NCBI RefSeq assembly: GCF_013201035.1
Contig: NZ_CP053707.1
Coordinates: forward strand, 248,001-312,000
DNA: 64,000 nucleotides
From: Arthrobacter sp. NEB 688
GTDB lineage: Bacteria > Actinomycetota > Actinomycetes > Actinomycetales > Dermatophilaceae
Direction: 5' to 3'
Under the pieces are notes generated by a model. It searched no databases. It saw only the letters and a list, made by a program, of their open reading frames with translations, and was not told where the DNA came from. Position numbers and translations under genes: made by a program. This document shows, one piece after another, positions 8,404-17,869 of the stretch. Numbering within the stretch: the first letter of the stretch is position 1; every line of letters begins with the position of its first letter.

Positions 8404-10317
8404 GTGAGGCACGCCGAGGGGGACGAGTTCGAGGGCTTCGTCGCCGCGCGCTGGCCGGCCCTCGAGGCCGTCGCGCTCGCCGTGACCCTCGACCCCGCCG
8501 TGGCGCGCGAGGTGACGACGGCGACCCTCACGGCCCTGCACGGGCGATGGTCGGCCGTCGTCGAGGACGGCGCTCCGACGGCCGCCGCGCGATCCGGGCT
8601 GCTGGCCCGCCTGGACGACCGGGGCCCGCGCGACATCGCGACCTCCGGGCCCCCGGTGCCCCCCGAGCTCCTCGACGCCGCCCGGGACCCGTCCGCCCCC
8701 GCCGACCCCGTGCCCGGGGCGCTGCTCACCGCGCTGGCGGCCGAGCCCGCGTGGGTCCGGGCGCGGCTCGCGGCCGTGACCCTGTGGGAGCTCGTCGACG
8801 ACGAGGTCGCGGCGCTCGCGCCGGCGGGGGGCCGGGCGTCGCGCGGTGGCCGGGACGGGGGCCGGGACGGCGTGCTGGGGGCGCTGGACGACGCGCGCGG
8901 CCGGCTGCTCGCCGCGCACCGCGCCGCCCTCGCCTCCACCGGTTCGGCGCCGGCCGACCACCGGGCCCCGGGCGACCTCGCCGACCTCCTCGACCGGCTC
9001 GCCGCCTCGCTGCCCGGCCCGCCCGCCGCGGACGAGCTCGTGCGCGCCCGGCAGCGCGGCGTGCGCCGCCGCTCGCTCGTCGTCGTCGGAGCCCTCGCCG
9101 TCACCGGGGTCGGTGCGGGCACGTGGGCGATGGCGTCGGGCTCGCCGACCCCGACCGCGGCCTCGCCCCGGGCCCGCCCGGCCCCGTCGACGGCCGGACC
9201 CGACGACCCGGCGTGGGCATCGGCCGACCGCTGGCCCCCGCGGGGGGCGCTGGGTCGCGACCCCGAGGTCCAGGCGATGCTCGCGCGGGTCACGCCCGGG
9301 GCGCGGCTGCTCTTCGCCGACGACGTCGAGGGCCGGCGGCTCGTCATCTCCACCGACCCCCAGGTGCCGTCCGAGAGCGGGCTCGTGCTGCGGGCCTGGG
9401 GCGGCCCGGCCGGCACCTCCCCGCGGCGGCTCACCGACGTGCAGATCGGCTACGGGTGGGCCGGTGACACCCGCGACGCCCTCGCGCTCGCCGTCACCGC
9501 GGGACGCGGCTCCGTGCTCGTCGCGCTGAGCCGCCCGTCCGTGCGCGAGGGCCGCTACTCGCTCGTGGTCCGCCCGACGAAGGACGGCCAGGTCCGGCGC
9601 GAGTGGACGCGCTTCACGCTGCGTGACGGGGTCGCGACGACCGTGCTCGGCCGCGACGCCGGGCCGGCGGCCCGCATCCAGCTGGGCGACCTCGACGGCC
9701 CGCTCGCCCGTGAGCTGACGCCGACCGACATGGGGGTCGGGCCGGGTGGGTTCACCGAGTCCACCGTCCAGGAGATCGCCCGGGCGCTCGGGGTCGCGCG
9801 GCGGTCGCTGACGGTCGAGCGCACGAGCCACGTCCTGCCCGACGACAGCTTCCGGGACGTCCTCGGGGTGAAGGGCACCTCGGTCGCCGACACCGTCGTC
9901 GTACGCACCGCCGAGGGCGCCGTCATCCGGTTCGCCTCCTTCCGGGGCGGCTCGAACGGCGAGTCCGCCGAGTACGGCGACCCACCGCTCGTCGTCCCGG
10001 CGGCCGCCGTCCGGGCGCCGTACGTGGCGGCGCTCATCGGCACCCAGGAGAGGGCCCGCTACTTCGTCACCGTCCCGCAGGGCTCGGCCACGGTCCAGCT
10101 GCGCACCGTGACCGGGGTGGCACTCAGCCGGCCGACGCGGGTCCGGGGGCGGGCCGCGGTGGCGCAGCTCGTCACGGGGACCAACGACGAGGACGTCCGG
10201 GTGGTGGCGCGCGGGGCCGACGGGCGGCTGCTGTACGACGACGTGCCCCCGAAGGGACGCGACGTCTTCGACCTCTACGACTTCTTCGGCACCGGCTCGG
10301 GCACCTACTACAGCTGA
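8404..10317 (+). CDS. Fused sigma-like / anti-sigma-like membrane protein, copy 1
   Basis: This protein has 637 residues from GTG 8404, six bases after a GATCAT hexamer that is repeated at the same spacing before its paralogue. Residues 8-50 (FEGFVAARWPALEAV...ALHGRW) align with region 2 of SigE-family ECF sigma factors such as the one at 48887. A second helical stretch (residues 100-180) resembles a worn region 4. A basic stretch and one membrane segment follow at about residues 219-240 (RRRSLVVVGALAVTGVGAGTW). The remaining 390 residues, starting with a Pro/Ser/Thr linker, would be outside the cell. The key promoter-reading residues of a working sigma factor look lost. The function is unknown; the architecture resembles a sigma/anti-sigma pair joined in one chain. 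Confidence 0.8.
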   Translation: MRHAEGDEFEGFVAARWPALEAVALAVTLDPAVAREVTTATLTALHGRWSAVVEDGAPTAAARSGLLARLDDRGPRDIATSGPPVPPELLDAARDPSAPADPVPGALLTALAAEPAWVRARLAAVTLWELVDDEVAALAPAGGRASRGGRDGGRDGVLGALDDARGRLLAAHRAALASTGSAPADHRAPGDLADLLDRLAASLPGPPAADELVRARQRGVRRRSLVVVGALAVTGVGAGTWAMASGSPTPTAASPRARPAPSTAGPDDPAWASADRWPPRGALGRDPEVQAMLARVTPGARLLFADDVEGRRLVISTDPQVPSESGLVLRAWGGPAGTSPRRLTDVQIGYGWAGDTRDALALAVTAGRGSVLVALSRPSVREGRYSLVVRPTKDGQVRREWTRFTLRDGVATTVLGRDAGPAARIQLGDLDGPLARELTPTDMGVGPGGFTESTVQEIARALGVARRSLTVERTSHVLPDDSFRDVLGVKGTSVADTVVVRTAEGAVIRFASFRGGSNGESAEYGDPPLVVPAAAVRAPYVAALIGTQERARYFVTVPQGSATVQLRTVTGVALSRPTRVRGRAAVAQLVTGTNDEDVRVVARGADGRLLYDDVPPKGRDVFDLYDFFGTGSGTYYS

Positions 10318-10372
10318 GCGGACGGTCCGGCGGCCGTCGACGACGGGCCGGCGCCACGACCACCGGCCCGAT

Positions 10373-10653
10373 GGTGTGCTCTCCCGGCCTCCACCCGGTC
10401 CGGGAGGTCTACCTCCCACCCGGCAAGGTTTCCCGCCACTGCGGGGCGTTTCCCTCCCACCCGGCAAGGTTTCCCCGCCACCGCGGGGCGTTTCCCTCCC
10501 ACCCGGCAACGTCTCCCTCTCACCCGGGAGGTTTCCCTCCCACCAGAGTGGGTTTCCCTGCCGGCGCGGGACGTTTCCTCCCGGCCAGGGACGTCTTGCT
10601 CCCACCCCGGGAGGTTTTCCTCCCAGGGTGCGTGGAGTCCGGGAGAGCACACC
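10373..10653. repeat. 281-bp element: terminal inverted repeats around 11 tandem units
   Basis: The ends are 22-bp inverted repeats (10373-10394 and 10632-10653; core GTGCTCTCCCGG) with one mismatch. Between them, 10392-10623 holds 11 degenerate tandem units of 20-25 bp with consensus CACCCGGGAGGTTTCCCTCC. Two neighbouring unit pairs (10417-10457 and 10458-10499) are nearly identical 41-42-bp blocks. Most units could fold as a small GGGAGG/CCTCCC hairpin. It fills the gap between the two paralogous membrane protein genes. No coding potential is convincing. It may be a terminator array, a MITE-like relic or a regulatory array. Confidence 0.85.
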
Positions 10654-10750
10654 GTCGCCGGCCGGTTCGGACGCGCGCCGCGCTCGACCCGGCGCCCGGC
10701 CGGTGGCGCGGTCGGCCCCACCCGGGGCCGCGGCGGGTGATCATGGGCCC

Positions 10751-12727
10751 ATGACGACGAGCCCGACGGTGGCGGCCGACGACGCCGCCCGCTTCGTCGC
10801 CGCCCGCTGGCCCGACCTCGAGGCCGTGGCCCTCGTCTCCCTCCTCGACCCGGGCGCCGCCCGCGAGGTCACCCTCAGCACGCTCGTCGCGCTGCGCCGC
10901 CGCTGGAGCGAGGTCGTCGAGGACGGTGCCCCCACGGCCACCGCCCGTCGCGACCTGATCGACCGTCTCGCCGCCCACCCGCCGACCGCCCGCCCCCCCG
11001 ACCACACGCACCGCACCGGGCGGCCCACCGCCACCGGCCCCGACGACCTCGCCCGTCCCGCCCCACCCGCCGACCCCGTCCACCCGAGCCTGCGCACTGC
11101 CGCCACCGACCCCGACGACCCGGTCCCGGCCGCCCTCCTCGACGCCCTCGCCGCCTCGACCCGCGCCGAGCGCACCGCCCTCGCCGCCGACGTGCTGTGG
11201 GACGGCGACCTCGCCCCCGGGACCGCACCGGTCCTCGCCGCCACACACGACCGGATGCTCGCCGCCCACCGTGCGGCCCGCGCCGCCGCCGGGCGGGCCC
11301 CGGACGACGCCCGCCTCGACGCCGACCTCGACGACCTGCTCCTGCGCCTCGCCCGCGCCCAGCCCGAACCGCCCGACCCCGCAGCGCTCGTCGACGACCG
11401 CACCCGCCGGGGCGCCCGACGCACCCTCCTCCTGGCCGGCGCGGCGACGGTGGCCGCCGGCGCCGCCGGGTGGGCGCTCCTGCGCCGCAACGGCGCAGCC
11501 ACCCCCACCACCGCCTCCCCCCGCCCCTCCACCGCCCCGACGACCGCCGGCCCGGACGACCCCGCCTGGGCCGACTCCTCGCGCTGGCCCGCCCGCGGCC
11601 CGCTGCGCGCCGACCTCGGCATCCAGGCCCTCGTGGCGCGGGCCGGCGCCGGCACGCGCCTGCTCTGGGCCGGCGACCTCGACGACACCCGGGTCGTCAT
11701 CGCCTCCTCCCTCCTCGGCGAGCGAGCCGACAGCACCTCCGTGCGCGTGTGGACGGGCCGCTCCGGCGCCGCCGCCGAGGACCTCGACGAGACCCCCCTC
11801 GGGTTCGACGCCGTCCTCGGGGTCACCGACGTCGTCGCCGTCGGGGTCGAGCGTGCGGACGACGCCGCCCTCGTCGTCCTCACCCGGCCCACCGTCGAGT
11901 CGGCCCGCTTCTCACCGTTCGTGCGGCCCACGAGCTCCGGTGCGGTGCAACGCGACTCGCGGCCCATCCGCCTGCGCAACGGAGTCGGCGCCCTCACCCT
12001 GCGACCCTGGGGCGTCGCCGGGCGCCTCGCCTGCGGTGCCTACGACGGGCCGCCGGTCGCCCCCCGGGCGTGGGGCGACGGCACGCTCACCTCGCTCACC
12101 GCGTCCCCGCTCGACGGCCTCCTCGACCAGGTCGCCTCCGCCACCGGCCTCGCCCGCGAGGACCTGCGCGGCGAGGTCCTCTGCGACTCACCGGTCGTCG
12201 GCAGCGTCCTCGACACCGCCGCGGACTCCCCCACCGGCGGCGACGGCCGCGTCGTGCTCTCGAGCGTCCGCCTCCCCGGGGGCGGGGTCGTGCGCCGGCT
12301 CGACGTCCGCGACGACGGCCGCTCCGGGCGCAGCGGCTTCCTCGTCGTCCCCGCCGTCGCCGTACCGGCCGAGCTCGCCGACGCACCGGCGGTCTACCGC
12401 CTCGACGACGACCCGCCCGGCACCGGCCGCTACCTCGTCGTCGTCCCCGGCGGCGGGTCCACCTGCCAGCTGCTCGCGACGAGCCCCAACGCCTACCCGG
12501 TCTCCAAGGTCACGCCGATGAAGCGGCGCACCGCGGTCGTCTCCGTCGTCAACGCCGACGACGCGGCCGCGTTCCGCCTCGTGGTGCGCGACGCCGGCGG
12601 CCGCCTCACCTACCGGGGCGTCCCGCCGGTCGGGCGCGACCTCCTCGGCGACGAGGACACCGGCTGGCTCGGGCTGCCGGCGCGCGGCAGCCGCGACACC
12701 GTCCCGGTGCTGCCGAACCCGGCCTGA
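10751..12727 (+). CDS. Fused sigma-like / anti-sigma-like membrane protein, copy 2
   Basis: This 658-residue protein is a tandem paralogue of the gene at 8404. Shared blocks include RFVAARWPDLEAVAL near residue 14, SEVVEDGAPTATAR, MLAAHRAARA, the membrane segment near residue 230 (RRTLLLAGAATVAAGAAGWALL), the linker ending TAGPDDPAWA, and a C-terminal domain ending with GGRLTYRGVPPVGRDL. The ATG at 10751 is six bases after GATCAT, the same layout as copy 1. The N-terminal 60 residues resemble sigma region 2 but lack the charged surface expected of an active factor. Copy 2 has a more proline-rich insertion before the region-4-like part. Its function is unknown. Confidence 0.8.
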   Translation: MTTSPTVAADDAARFVAARWPDLEAVALVSLLDPGAAREVTLSTLVALRRRWSEVVEDGAPTATARRDLIDRLAAHPPTARPPDHTHRTGRPTATGPDDLARPAPPADPVHPSLRTAATDPDDPVPAALLDALAASTRAERTALAADVLWDGDLAPGTAPVLAATHDRMLAAHRAARAAAGRAPDDARLDADLDDLLLRLARAQPEPPDPAALVDDRTRRGARRTLLLAGAATVAAGAAGWALLRRNGAATPTTASPRPSTAPTTAGPDDPAWADSSRWPARGPLRADLGIQALVARAGAGTRLLWAGDLDDTRVVIASSLLGERADSTSVRVWTGRSGAAAEDLDETPLGFDAVLGVTDVVAVGVERADDAALVVLTRPTVESARFSPFVRPTSSGAVQRDSRPIRLRNGVGALTLRPWGVAGRLACGAYDGPPVAPRAWGDGTLTSLTASPLDGLLDQVASATGLAREDLRGEVLCDSPVVGSVLDTAADSPTGGDGRVVLSSVRLPGGGVVRRLDVRDDGRSGRSGFLVVPAVAVPAELADAPAVYRLDDDPPGTGRYLVVVPGGGSTCQLLATSPNAYPVSKVTPMKRRTAVVSVVNADDAAAFRLVVRDAGGRLTYRGVPPVGRDLLGDEDTGWLGLPARGSRDTVPVLPNPA

Positions 12728-12731
12728 CCGC

Positions 12732-12751
12732 TCCGGGGCAGGCGCCCCGGA
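12732..12751. terminator. Short GC hairpin between convergent genes
   Basis: TCCGGGGC (12732-12739) pairs with GCCCCGGA (12744-12751) around a 4-nt loop. It lies between the convergent copy-2 membrane protein gene and gpmA. Confidence 0.5.
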
Positions 12752-12757
12752 CGGGCC

Positions 12758-13495
12758 TCAGCGACCCTGGTTCGCCACCGCCGCGGCAGCGGACGCCGCG
12801 GCCTCGGGGTCGAGGTACTCACCCGGGCCGGTGGGCATGAAGTCGTCACCGAGCCGGTAGACGAGCGGCATCCCGGTGGGGATGTTCAGCCCGGCGATGT
12901 CGTCGTCGCTGATGCCGTCGAGGTGCTTGACGAGGGCGCGCAGGCTGTTGCCGTGCGCCGTCACGAGGACGGTGCTCCCCGCCGCGAGGTCGGAGCGGAG
13001 CTCGTTCTCCCAGTAGGGCATCATCCGCGGGATGACGTCGGCGAGGCACTCGGTGGCCGGCACGTCGACCCCGGCGTAGCGCGGGTCGCCGGCCTGGTCG
13101 AACTCGCTGCCGGCCGCGATGGGCGGCGGCGGGGTGTCGAAGGACCGACGCCAGAGCATGAACTGCTCGTCGCCGTACTTGTCGCGGGTCGCCGCCTTGT
13201 CGAGCCCCTGGAGGGCGCCGTAGTGGCGCTCGTTGAGGCGCCAGCTGCGGTGCACCGGCACCCAGTGGCGGTCGCACGCGTCGAGCGCGAGGTTGGCCGT
13301 CGTGATCGCGCGGCGCAGGACCGAGGTGTGGACGACGTCCGGCAGGAGGCCGGCGTCACGCATCAGCTGGCCGCCGCGCACGGCCTCCGCACGCCCCTTC
13401 TCGGTGAGGTCGACGTCGACCCACCCGGTGAAGAGGTTCTTCTGGTTCCAGTCGGACTCGCCGTGGCGCAGGAGGATCAGCGTGTGCTCCGTCAT
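12758..13495 (-). CDS. gpmA: 2,3-bisphosphoglycerate-dependent phosphoglycerate mutase
   Basis: This glycolytic enzyme interconverts 3- and 2-phosphoglycerate. The 245 residues are full length for the dPGM family. The catalytic [10 protein letters not shown] (His near residue 11) is at the N-terminus, the [10 protein letters not shown] loop follows, then [14 protein letters not shown], and the second catalytic His is in [19 protein letters not shown] 13495 is six bases after a minus-strand TAGGCT (13502-13507), so it is probably leaderless. Its neighbourhood with mshA, a YbjN gene and senX3-regX3 recalls the M. tuberculosis Rv0486-Rv0491 order. Confidence 0.95.
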   Translation of the reverse strand: MTEHTLILLRHGESDWNQKNLFTGWVDVDLTEKGRAEAVRGGQLMRDAGLLPDVVHTSVLRRAITTANLALDACDRHWVPVHRSWRLNERHYGALQGLDKAATRDKYGDEQFMLWRRSFDTPPPPIAAGSEFDQAGDPRYAGVDVPATECLADVIPRMMPYWENELRSDLAAGSTVLVTAHGNSLRALVKHLDGISDDDIAGLNIPTGMPLVYRLGDDFMPTGPGEYLDPEAAASAAAAVANQGR

Positions 13496-13577
13496 GCCGC
13501 CAGCCTAGCGAGCCGGGGCGCGCACGGAACCGGCCATCCGCCACCGTGGACACGCCCGCGGACGCGCGCCGCCGGCG

Positions 13578-14099
13578 TCAGGCGGGGTCCTCGCGCGGCG
13601 GGTCGCCCGGCCGCTCGAGGATGTGGCGGAAGGCCTCGAGGTTGCGCAGGCTCTCACCGCGCGACACCCGCCACTCCCACTCCTTGCGCATCGAGGAGAG
13701 AAAGCCCATGACGAGGAGCTCGTTGAACGGCTCGTCGGCCGCGGCGAGCACGACCCCGAGGACCTGGTCGAGGTAGTCGGCGTCGACGCCGGCCAGCGGT
13801 ACCCGGCCGGTGACGAAGACGTCGCCGGAACGGTCCACGGCGTACGCGAGCCCGGGCAGGCGCAGGTTGCGGCTGAGCAGGAAGCGGTAGACCTCGCCGT
13901 GGTTCTCGTCGGGGTTGCGGATGACGAACGCCGACACCGACAGCGCCGACTCGCCGCAGACGAGCGAGACGACGGTCTTGAGCTTCTTCTCGCCCGGCAG
14001 CGCGACGACGACCTCGTCGTCGCGGGCGCCGGCCTCCCACTCGAGGCCGGACTCGTCGAGGAACGCCCGCACGGTGGCGAGCACGTCGGGGGTGCTCAC
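13578..14099 (-). CDS. YbjN domain protein
   Basis: This 173-residue protein starts at GTG 14099, overlapping the mshA stop (GTGA). The sequence has the YbjN / type III secretion chaperone-like fold pattern: an N-terminal helix ([13 protein letters not shown]), a beta-sheet ([35 protein letters not shown]), a short [16 protein letters not shown] motif and a final helix. Its position after mshA matches Rv0487 of M. tuberculosis. No enzymatic residues are visible. The family is usually described as sensory or chaperone-like; its role here is unknown. Confidence 0.85.
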   Translation of the reverse strand: MSTPDVLATVRAFLDESGLEWEAGARDDEVVVALPGEKKLKTVVSLVCGESALSVSAFVIRNPDENHGEVYRFLLSRNLRLPGLAYAVDRSGDVFVTGRVPLAGVDADYLDQVLGVVLAAADEPFNELLVMGFLSSMRKEWEWRVSRGESLRNLEAFRHILERPGDPPREDPA

Positions 14100-15412
14100 G
14101 GGATGACCGCCTGCGGCACGCCCGCGATGCGCTGCGCCCCGTGGATGGAGACGTCCTTCGGCCGGGCCAGCGCCTCGCCGTACACCTCGAGCAGCCGCTC
14201 GGCCGTGTGCTCCCACCCGAAGCCGCGGGCGTGCTCGACCGCCTTCGGGGACAACGTCGCCCGCAGCACCGGGTCGAGCGCGACCCGCCCCAGCGCGGTC
14301 GCCCAGTCGGCGGTGTCGTGCCCGTCGACGAGCAGGCCGCCGTCCCCGACCGCGGTCGGCAGGCCGCCGACGTTCGCGGCGACGACCGGCGTCCCGCACG
14401 CCTGGGCCTCGACGGCGACGAGGCCGAACGACTCGTTGTGCGAGGGCACGGCGACGACGTCGGCCGCGCGGTACCAGCGGGCGAGCGTGGCCCGGTCGAC
14501 CGGCGGGACGAGCCGCAGCCGGTCGCCGATGCCGAGCGAGGTCGCGAGCGCGTCCAGACCCATCGGCGTCCGCGCGCCGGTGCCGCTCGCACCCCCGAGC
14601 ACGGCGACGACGAGCCGCTCGCGCACGTCCGGGCGGCGGCGCACGAGCTCGGCTGCGGCGCGCACGAGGACGTCCGGGGCCTTGAGCGGCTGGACCCGAC
14701 CGACGAAGAGGAGCAGGACGGCGTCGGCGGGCAGGCCGAGCTCGGCGCGGGCCTGCGCGACCGGGCCCGGCGTGAACGTCGCGAGGTCGACACCGGGGGC
14801 CGCCACGGCCACGCGCGCCGGGTCGGCGTCGTAGAGCTCGACGAGCTCGCGCGCCTCGCGCCTGGTGTTCGCGACGAGCCGGTCGGCCGCCTCGACGACC
14901 TGCGACTCGCCGATCTCGCGGCCGCGCGGCTCGGGCTCGTCGCCGTCGGCGAGGTGGAGGTTCTTGACGCGGGCCATCGTGTGCATCGAGTGCACGAGCG
15001 GCACGCCCCACCGGTCGGCGGCGAGCCAGCCGACCTGCCCCGAGAGCCAGTAGTGGGAGTGCACGAGGTCGTAGTAGCCGAGCGGCGCGTGGGCCGCGAC
15101 CCGCATCATGCCGGCGGCGAAGGCGCACAGCTGCCCCGGCAGGTCCTCCTTCGAGAGGCCCTCGTACGGGCCGGCGGCGACGTGCCGGACGACGACCCCG
15201 GGCTCGACCTCGACGACCTCGGCCTGGGCCGCGCTCGTCGTCCGCGTGAAGAGGTCGACCTGCGTCCCGAGGCGGGCCAGCCGGCGTGCGACCTCGAGGA
15301 CGTAGACGTTCATCCCCCCGGCGTCACCCGTCCCGGGCTGCGCGAGCGGGGAGGTGTGCACCGTGACCATCGCGACCCGGTGCGGGCGCGGGGCACCGGC
15401 GGGGTCGGTCAT
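14096..15412 (-). CDS. mshA: D-inositol-3-phosphate glycosyltransferase (mycothiol)
   Basis: MshA joins N-acetylglucosamine from UDP-GlcNAc to inositol 3-phosphate, the first step of mycothiol synthesis. The 438-residue GT4 protein has the N-terminal [22 protein letters not shown] motif that holds the acceptor site, the HSHYWLSG motif, the Rossmann [17 protein letters not shown] segment and the sugar-nucleotide-binding [23 protein letters not shown] motif. The ATG at 15412 overlaps the stop of the upstream membrane protein (ATGA). The last mycothiol enzyme, mshD, is about 12 kb away at 27530. Confidence 0.95.
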   Translation of the reverse strand: MTDPAGAPRPHRVAMVTVHTSPLAQPGTGDAGGMNVYVLEVARRLARLGTQVDLFTRTTSAAQAEVVEVEPGVVVRHVAAGPYEGLSKEDLPGQLCAFAAGMMRVAAHAPLGYYDLVHSHYWLSGQVGWLAADRWGVPLVHSMHTMARVKNLHLADGDEPEPRGREIGESQVVEAADRLVANTRREARELVELYDADPARVAVAAPGVDLATFTPGPVAQARAELGLPADAVLLLFVGRVQPLKAPDVLVRAAAELVRRRPDVRERLVVAVLGGASGTGARTPMGLDALATSLGIGDRLRLVPPVDRATLARWYRAADVVAVPSHNESFGLVAVEAQACGTPVVAANVGGLPTAVGDGGLLVDGHDTADWATALGRVALDPVLRATLSPKAVEHARGFGWEHTAERLLEVYGEALARPKDVSIHGAQRIAGVPQAVIP

Positions 15413-16209
15413 GGGATCGAGTCTTCCACGTCGGCCCTGGGGGTGTCCGTGACGGTCACGACGGCCCGCGGCGACCAGACGTGGATGCCGATGCGGCCGT
15501 CCTGGCGCAGGTCGACCGCGCGCGGGACCCGCACCGGGGCGATGGAGACGTCGGTCCCGAGCACCCAGGTGAACGCCGGCTGCTCGGTCTCGACCGGGTC
15601 GACCCAGTAGGCCCGTTCGCGCAGGTTGCGCTCGGGCAGGGCCGGGGCGATGCCCGTCGTCGCCGGGCGCCAGTCGAGGTTGACCGCGACGGCCGAGGCG
15701 CCGGGGACGGCGACGTCCATCCGGATGCGCCCGTCGGTCGGCTCGAACCGGATGCGCAACGGCAGGCTGCCCGTCGCGTCGTGGACGACCCCGCTGTAGG
15801 TGACGGTCTCGTCGTCGCGGCTCACGGCGTCGATGCTCACTGCCGAGTAGACGCGCGAGACCTCCTCGCGCGGGTGCTCGCCGTCGGCGTCGACCGTGCC
15901 GGTCATCGCGACGACGGGCGCCCCCTTGGTCACGGTGTCGGCGAGGACGGTGCTGCCCCGCTGCAGCCGGAAGCCGCGGTCGTAGAGCGTGACGGTGAGC
16001 CCGGCCCCGAGCGACTGGACGCCGAACGCGCCCTGGGCCACCTGGAGCAGGCCGGGCTCGGCGTCGACGATGCCGATGTCGCGGGCCAGGACGCGGGGCA
16101 CCCACGAGGTCAGGCCGAGGACGAGCGCCGCCGTCAGCGAGAGCACGAGCGAGACCATCGACAGGCTCACCCGCCGCTCGCGCCCCTCGGAGCGCCACCA
16201 CGTCAGCAC
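15409..16209 (-). CDS. Membrane-anchored exported protein of unknown function
   Basis: This 266-residue protein starts at GTG 16209, six bases after TACGCT (16216-16221, minus strand). One N-terminal membrane helix lies at about residues 15-42 ([22 protein letters not shown]). It is followed by an extracytoplasmic beta-rich domain of about 220 residues without recognisable catalytic motifs. It is translationally coupled to mshA and the YbjN gene. The coupling does not prove a mycothiol role. Confidence 0.75.
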   Translation of the reverse strand: MLTWWRSEGRERRVSLSMVSLVLSLTAALVLGLTSWVPRVLARDIGIVDAEPGLLQVAQGAFGVQSLGAGLTVTLYDRGFRLQRGSTVLADTVTKGAPVVAMTGTVDADGEHPREEVSRVYSAVSIDAVSRDDETVTYSGVVHDATGSLPLRIRFEPTDGRIRMDVAVPGASAVAVNLDWRPATTGIAPALPERNLRERAYWVDPVETEQPAFTWVLGTDVSIAPVRVPRAVDLRQDGRIGIHVWSPRAVVTVTDTPRADVEDSIP

Positions 16210-16306
16210 CGACCCAGCGTATGTCGACGGGCCGGGTGCCCGGCGCCGGGTGCACCGGACCTCGACGGCGTGGGGATGCCGCCGCGCGCCGCCCTAGGCT
16301 GGGCCG

Positions 16307-17110
16307 GTGGCCGGCCAGCGACCCGTGGGTGTCATCACCCGCGGCACCACCAACCCCAACCGGCTGCGGCGGTGCGACCGCTGGCTCGCCGGCCCGCAGG
16401 CGTGGCGGCTGCGCCGGGCCGGCACCTCCCCCGTCGTCGTCGACCTCGGCTACGGCGCCTCCCCCGTCACGGCCCTCGAGCTGCACGACCGGCTGCGGCG
16501 GGTGCGCCCCGACGTCGAGGTGGTGGGCGTCGAGATCGACCCGGCGCGCGTGGCCGCCGCGCGGCCCCTCGAGCGTCCGGGGCTGCGCTTCGTGCGCGGC
16601 GGCTTCGAGGTGCCGCTGCCCGGCGGGGCGCGACCGGTGCTCGTGCGCGCCTTCAACGTCCTGCGGCAGTACGACGAGGACGAGGTCGAGCGGGCCTGGG
16701 CCACGGTCGTCGAGCGGCTGGCGCCCGGCGGGCTGCTCGTCGACGGCACGTGCGACGAGCTCGGCCGGCTCGCGGCGTGGGTCGCGGTCGGCGCCGACGG
16801 CCCCGAGACGCTGACGCTCTCGTGGCGGCTGCGCGGGCTCGAGCGGCCCGGCGTCGTCGCCGAGCGCCTGCCGAAGGCCCTCATCCACCGCAACGTGCCG
16901 GGCGAGCCGGTGCACGCGCTGCTCGGCGCGCTCGACGACGCGTGGCTGCGGCAGGCGCCGCTCGCGTCCTACGGGGTGCGGCAGCGGTTCATCGCGACGG
17001 CCGCCGCGCTCCGGGAGGCCGGCTGGCCGCTCGTCGGCGGACCGTCACGCTGGCGGCTCGGCGAGCTGACGCTCGACTGGGCCGCCGTCGCGCCTCACCA
17101 GGGGCCGTAG
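16307..17110 (+). CDS. Class I SAM-dependent methyltransferase
   Basis: This 267-residue protein has the SAM-binding motif [17 protein letters not shown] near residue 46, an acidic motif II ([14 protein letters not shown]), and a later [38 protein letters not shown] segment typical of Rossmann methyltransferases. The substrate cannot be told. GTG 16307 is six bases after TAGGCT (16295-16300), so it is probably leaderless. The 3' end overlaps the convergent DUF2516 gene by 16 bp. Confidence 0.85.
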   Translation: MAGQRPVGVITRGTTNPNRLRRCDRWLAGPQAWRLRRAGTSPVVVDLGYGASPVTALELHDRLRRVRPDVEVVGVEIDPARVAAARPLERPGLRFVRGGFEVPLPGGARPVLVRAFNVLRQYDEDEVERAWATVVERLAPGGLLVDGTCDELGRLAAWVAVGADGPETLTLSWRLRGLERPGVVAERLPKALIHRNVPGEPVHALLGALDDAWLRQAPLASYGVRQRFIATAAALREAGWPLVGGPSRWRLGELTLDWAAVAPHQGP

Positions 17111-17427
17111 GGGCCCTGCCGCCCGGTGCTGCCGCGGCCCGTCACCTGGTCGAGCGCCGGCTTGACGTCGGCGAGGTAGACGCCGGCGCCGATGAGCGCC
17201 GCGATGCCGAGCAGGCCGAGGGCCGCCGGGCTCGCCGCGGTCGCGAAGCCGATGAGTGCGGCGACGCCCGTCACGAGCATCCAGAAGTTCTTCGTCCGCT
17301 TGCCGGCCGCGACGAACGCGTCGGGGCGCCGACGGACGCAGTCGACGAGGGCCCAGAGCTCGACGCCGAGCGCGGCGATCGAGAGCACCAGGTAGACGGC
17401 GTACTGCGCGTTGGCCAGCCAGCTCAT
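17095..17427 (-). CDS. DUF2516 family membrane protein
   Basis: This 110-residue protein has an N-terminal helix (NAQYAVYLVLSIAALGVELWALVDCVRRR) and two more hydrophobic segments (NFWMLVTGVAALIGFAT and LGLLGIAALIGAGVYLADV). It matches the small DUF2516 family. In M. tuberculosis the homologue Rv0476 sits next to hbhA and the XRE gene Rv0474, and the same three families lie within 3 kb here. ATG 17427 is six bases after TAGGCT on the minus strand. Its function is unknown. Confidence 0.85.
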   Translation of the reverse strand: MSWLANAQYAVYLVLSIAALGVELWALVDCVRRRPDAFVAAGKRTKNFWMLVTGVAALIGFATAASPAALGLLGIAALIGAGVYLADVKPALDQVTGRGSTGRQGPYGPW

Positions 17428-17443
17428 GACCCCAGCCTAGGTG

Positions 17444-17869
17444 TCAGACGTCGAGGAGGATGGTCACCGGGCCGTCACCGACGAGCTCGACCTCCATGTG
17501 CGCCCCGAACCGACCGGTCGCCACCTCGACGCCCCGCTCGCGCAGCTCGGCCACGACCGCCTCGACGAGCGGCTCCGCGACCGGGCCGGGCGCGGCGGCG
17601 TTCCACGACGGACGCCGGCCCTTGCGGGTGTCGGCGTAGAGGGTGAACTGGCTGACGACGAGCACCGGCGCCCCCTCGTCGAGCACCGAGCGCTCGTCGT
17701 GGAGGATGCGCAGCTCGGCGATCTTGCGGGCGAGCGTCGCCACCTGCTCGGGCCCGTCGTCGTGGGTCGCCCCGACGAGGGCCACGAGCCCCGGCCGGTC
17801 GATCGCACCGACGACCTCGCCCTCGACGCGGACGGCCGCCCGCGTCACCCGCTGGAGGACCGTCCTCAC
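17444..17869 (-). CDS. dtd: D-aminoacyl-tRNA deacylase
   Basis: DTD hydrolyses D-amino acids mischarged onto tRNA. The 141-residue protein has the family's [22 protein letters not shown] motif and the C-terminal [23 protein letters not shown], which includes the Gly-cis-Pro-type loop region. GTG 17869 overlaps the asparaginase stop (GTGA), so the two are co-translated. Confidence 0.95.
   Translation of the reverse strand: MRTVLQRVTRAAVRVEGEVVGAIDRPGLVALVGATHDDGPEQVATLARKIAELRILHDERSVLDEGAPVLVVSQFTLYADTRKGRRPSWNAAAPGPVAEPLVEAVVAELRERGVEVATGRFGAHMEVELVGDGPVTILLDV

Noticed and set aside
10392-10623. CRISPR-like tandem repeats
   Set aside because: Units are contiguous without unique spacers and vary in sequence; no cas genes nearby.
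7339-10650. Minus-strand open frame of 1103 codons
   Set aside because: It runs antisense to phoU, ppk2 and the first fused gene, all with clear family matches or paralogues; the translation is a low-complexity Arg/Gly/Val string caused by GC bias.
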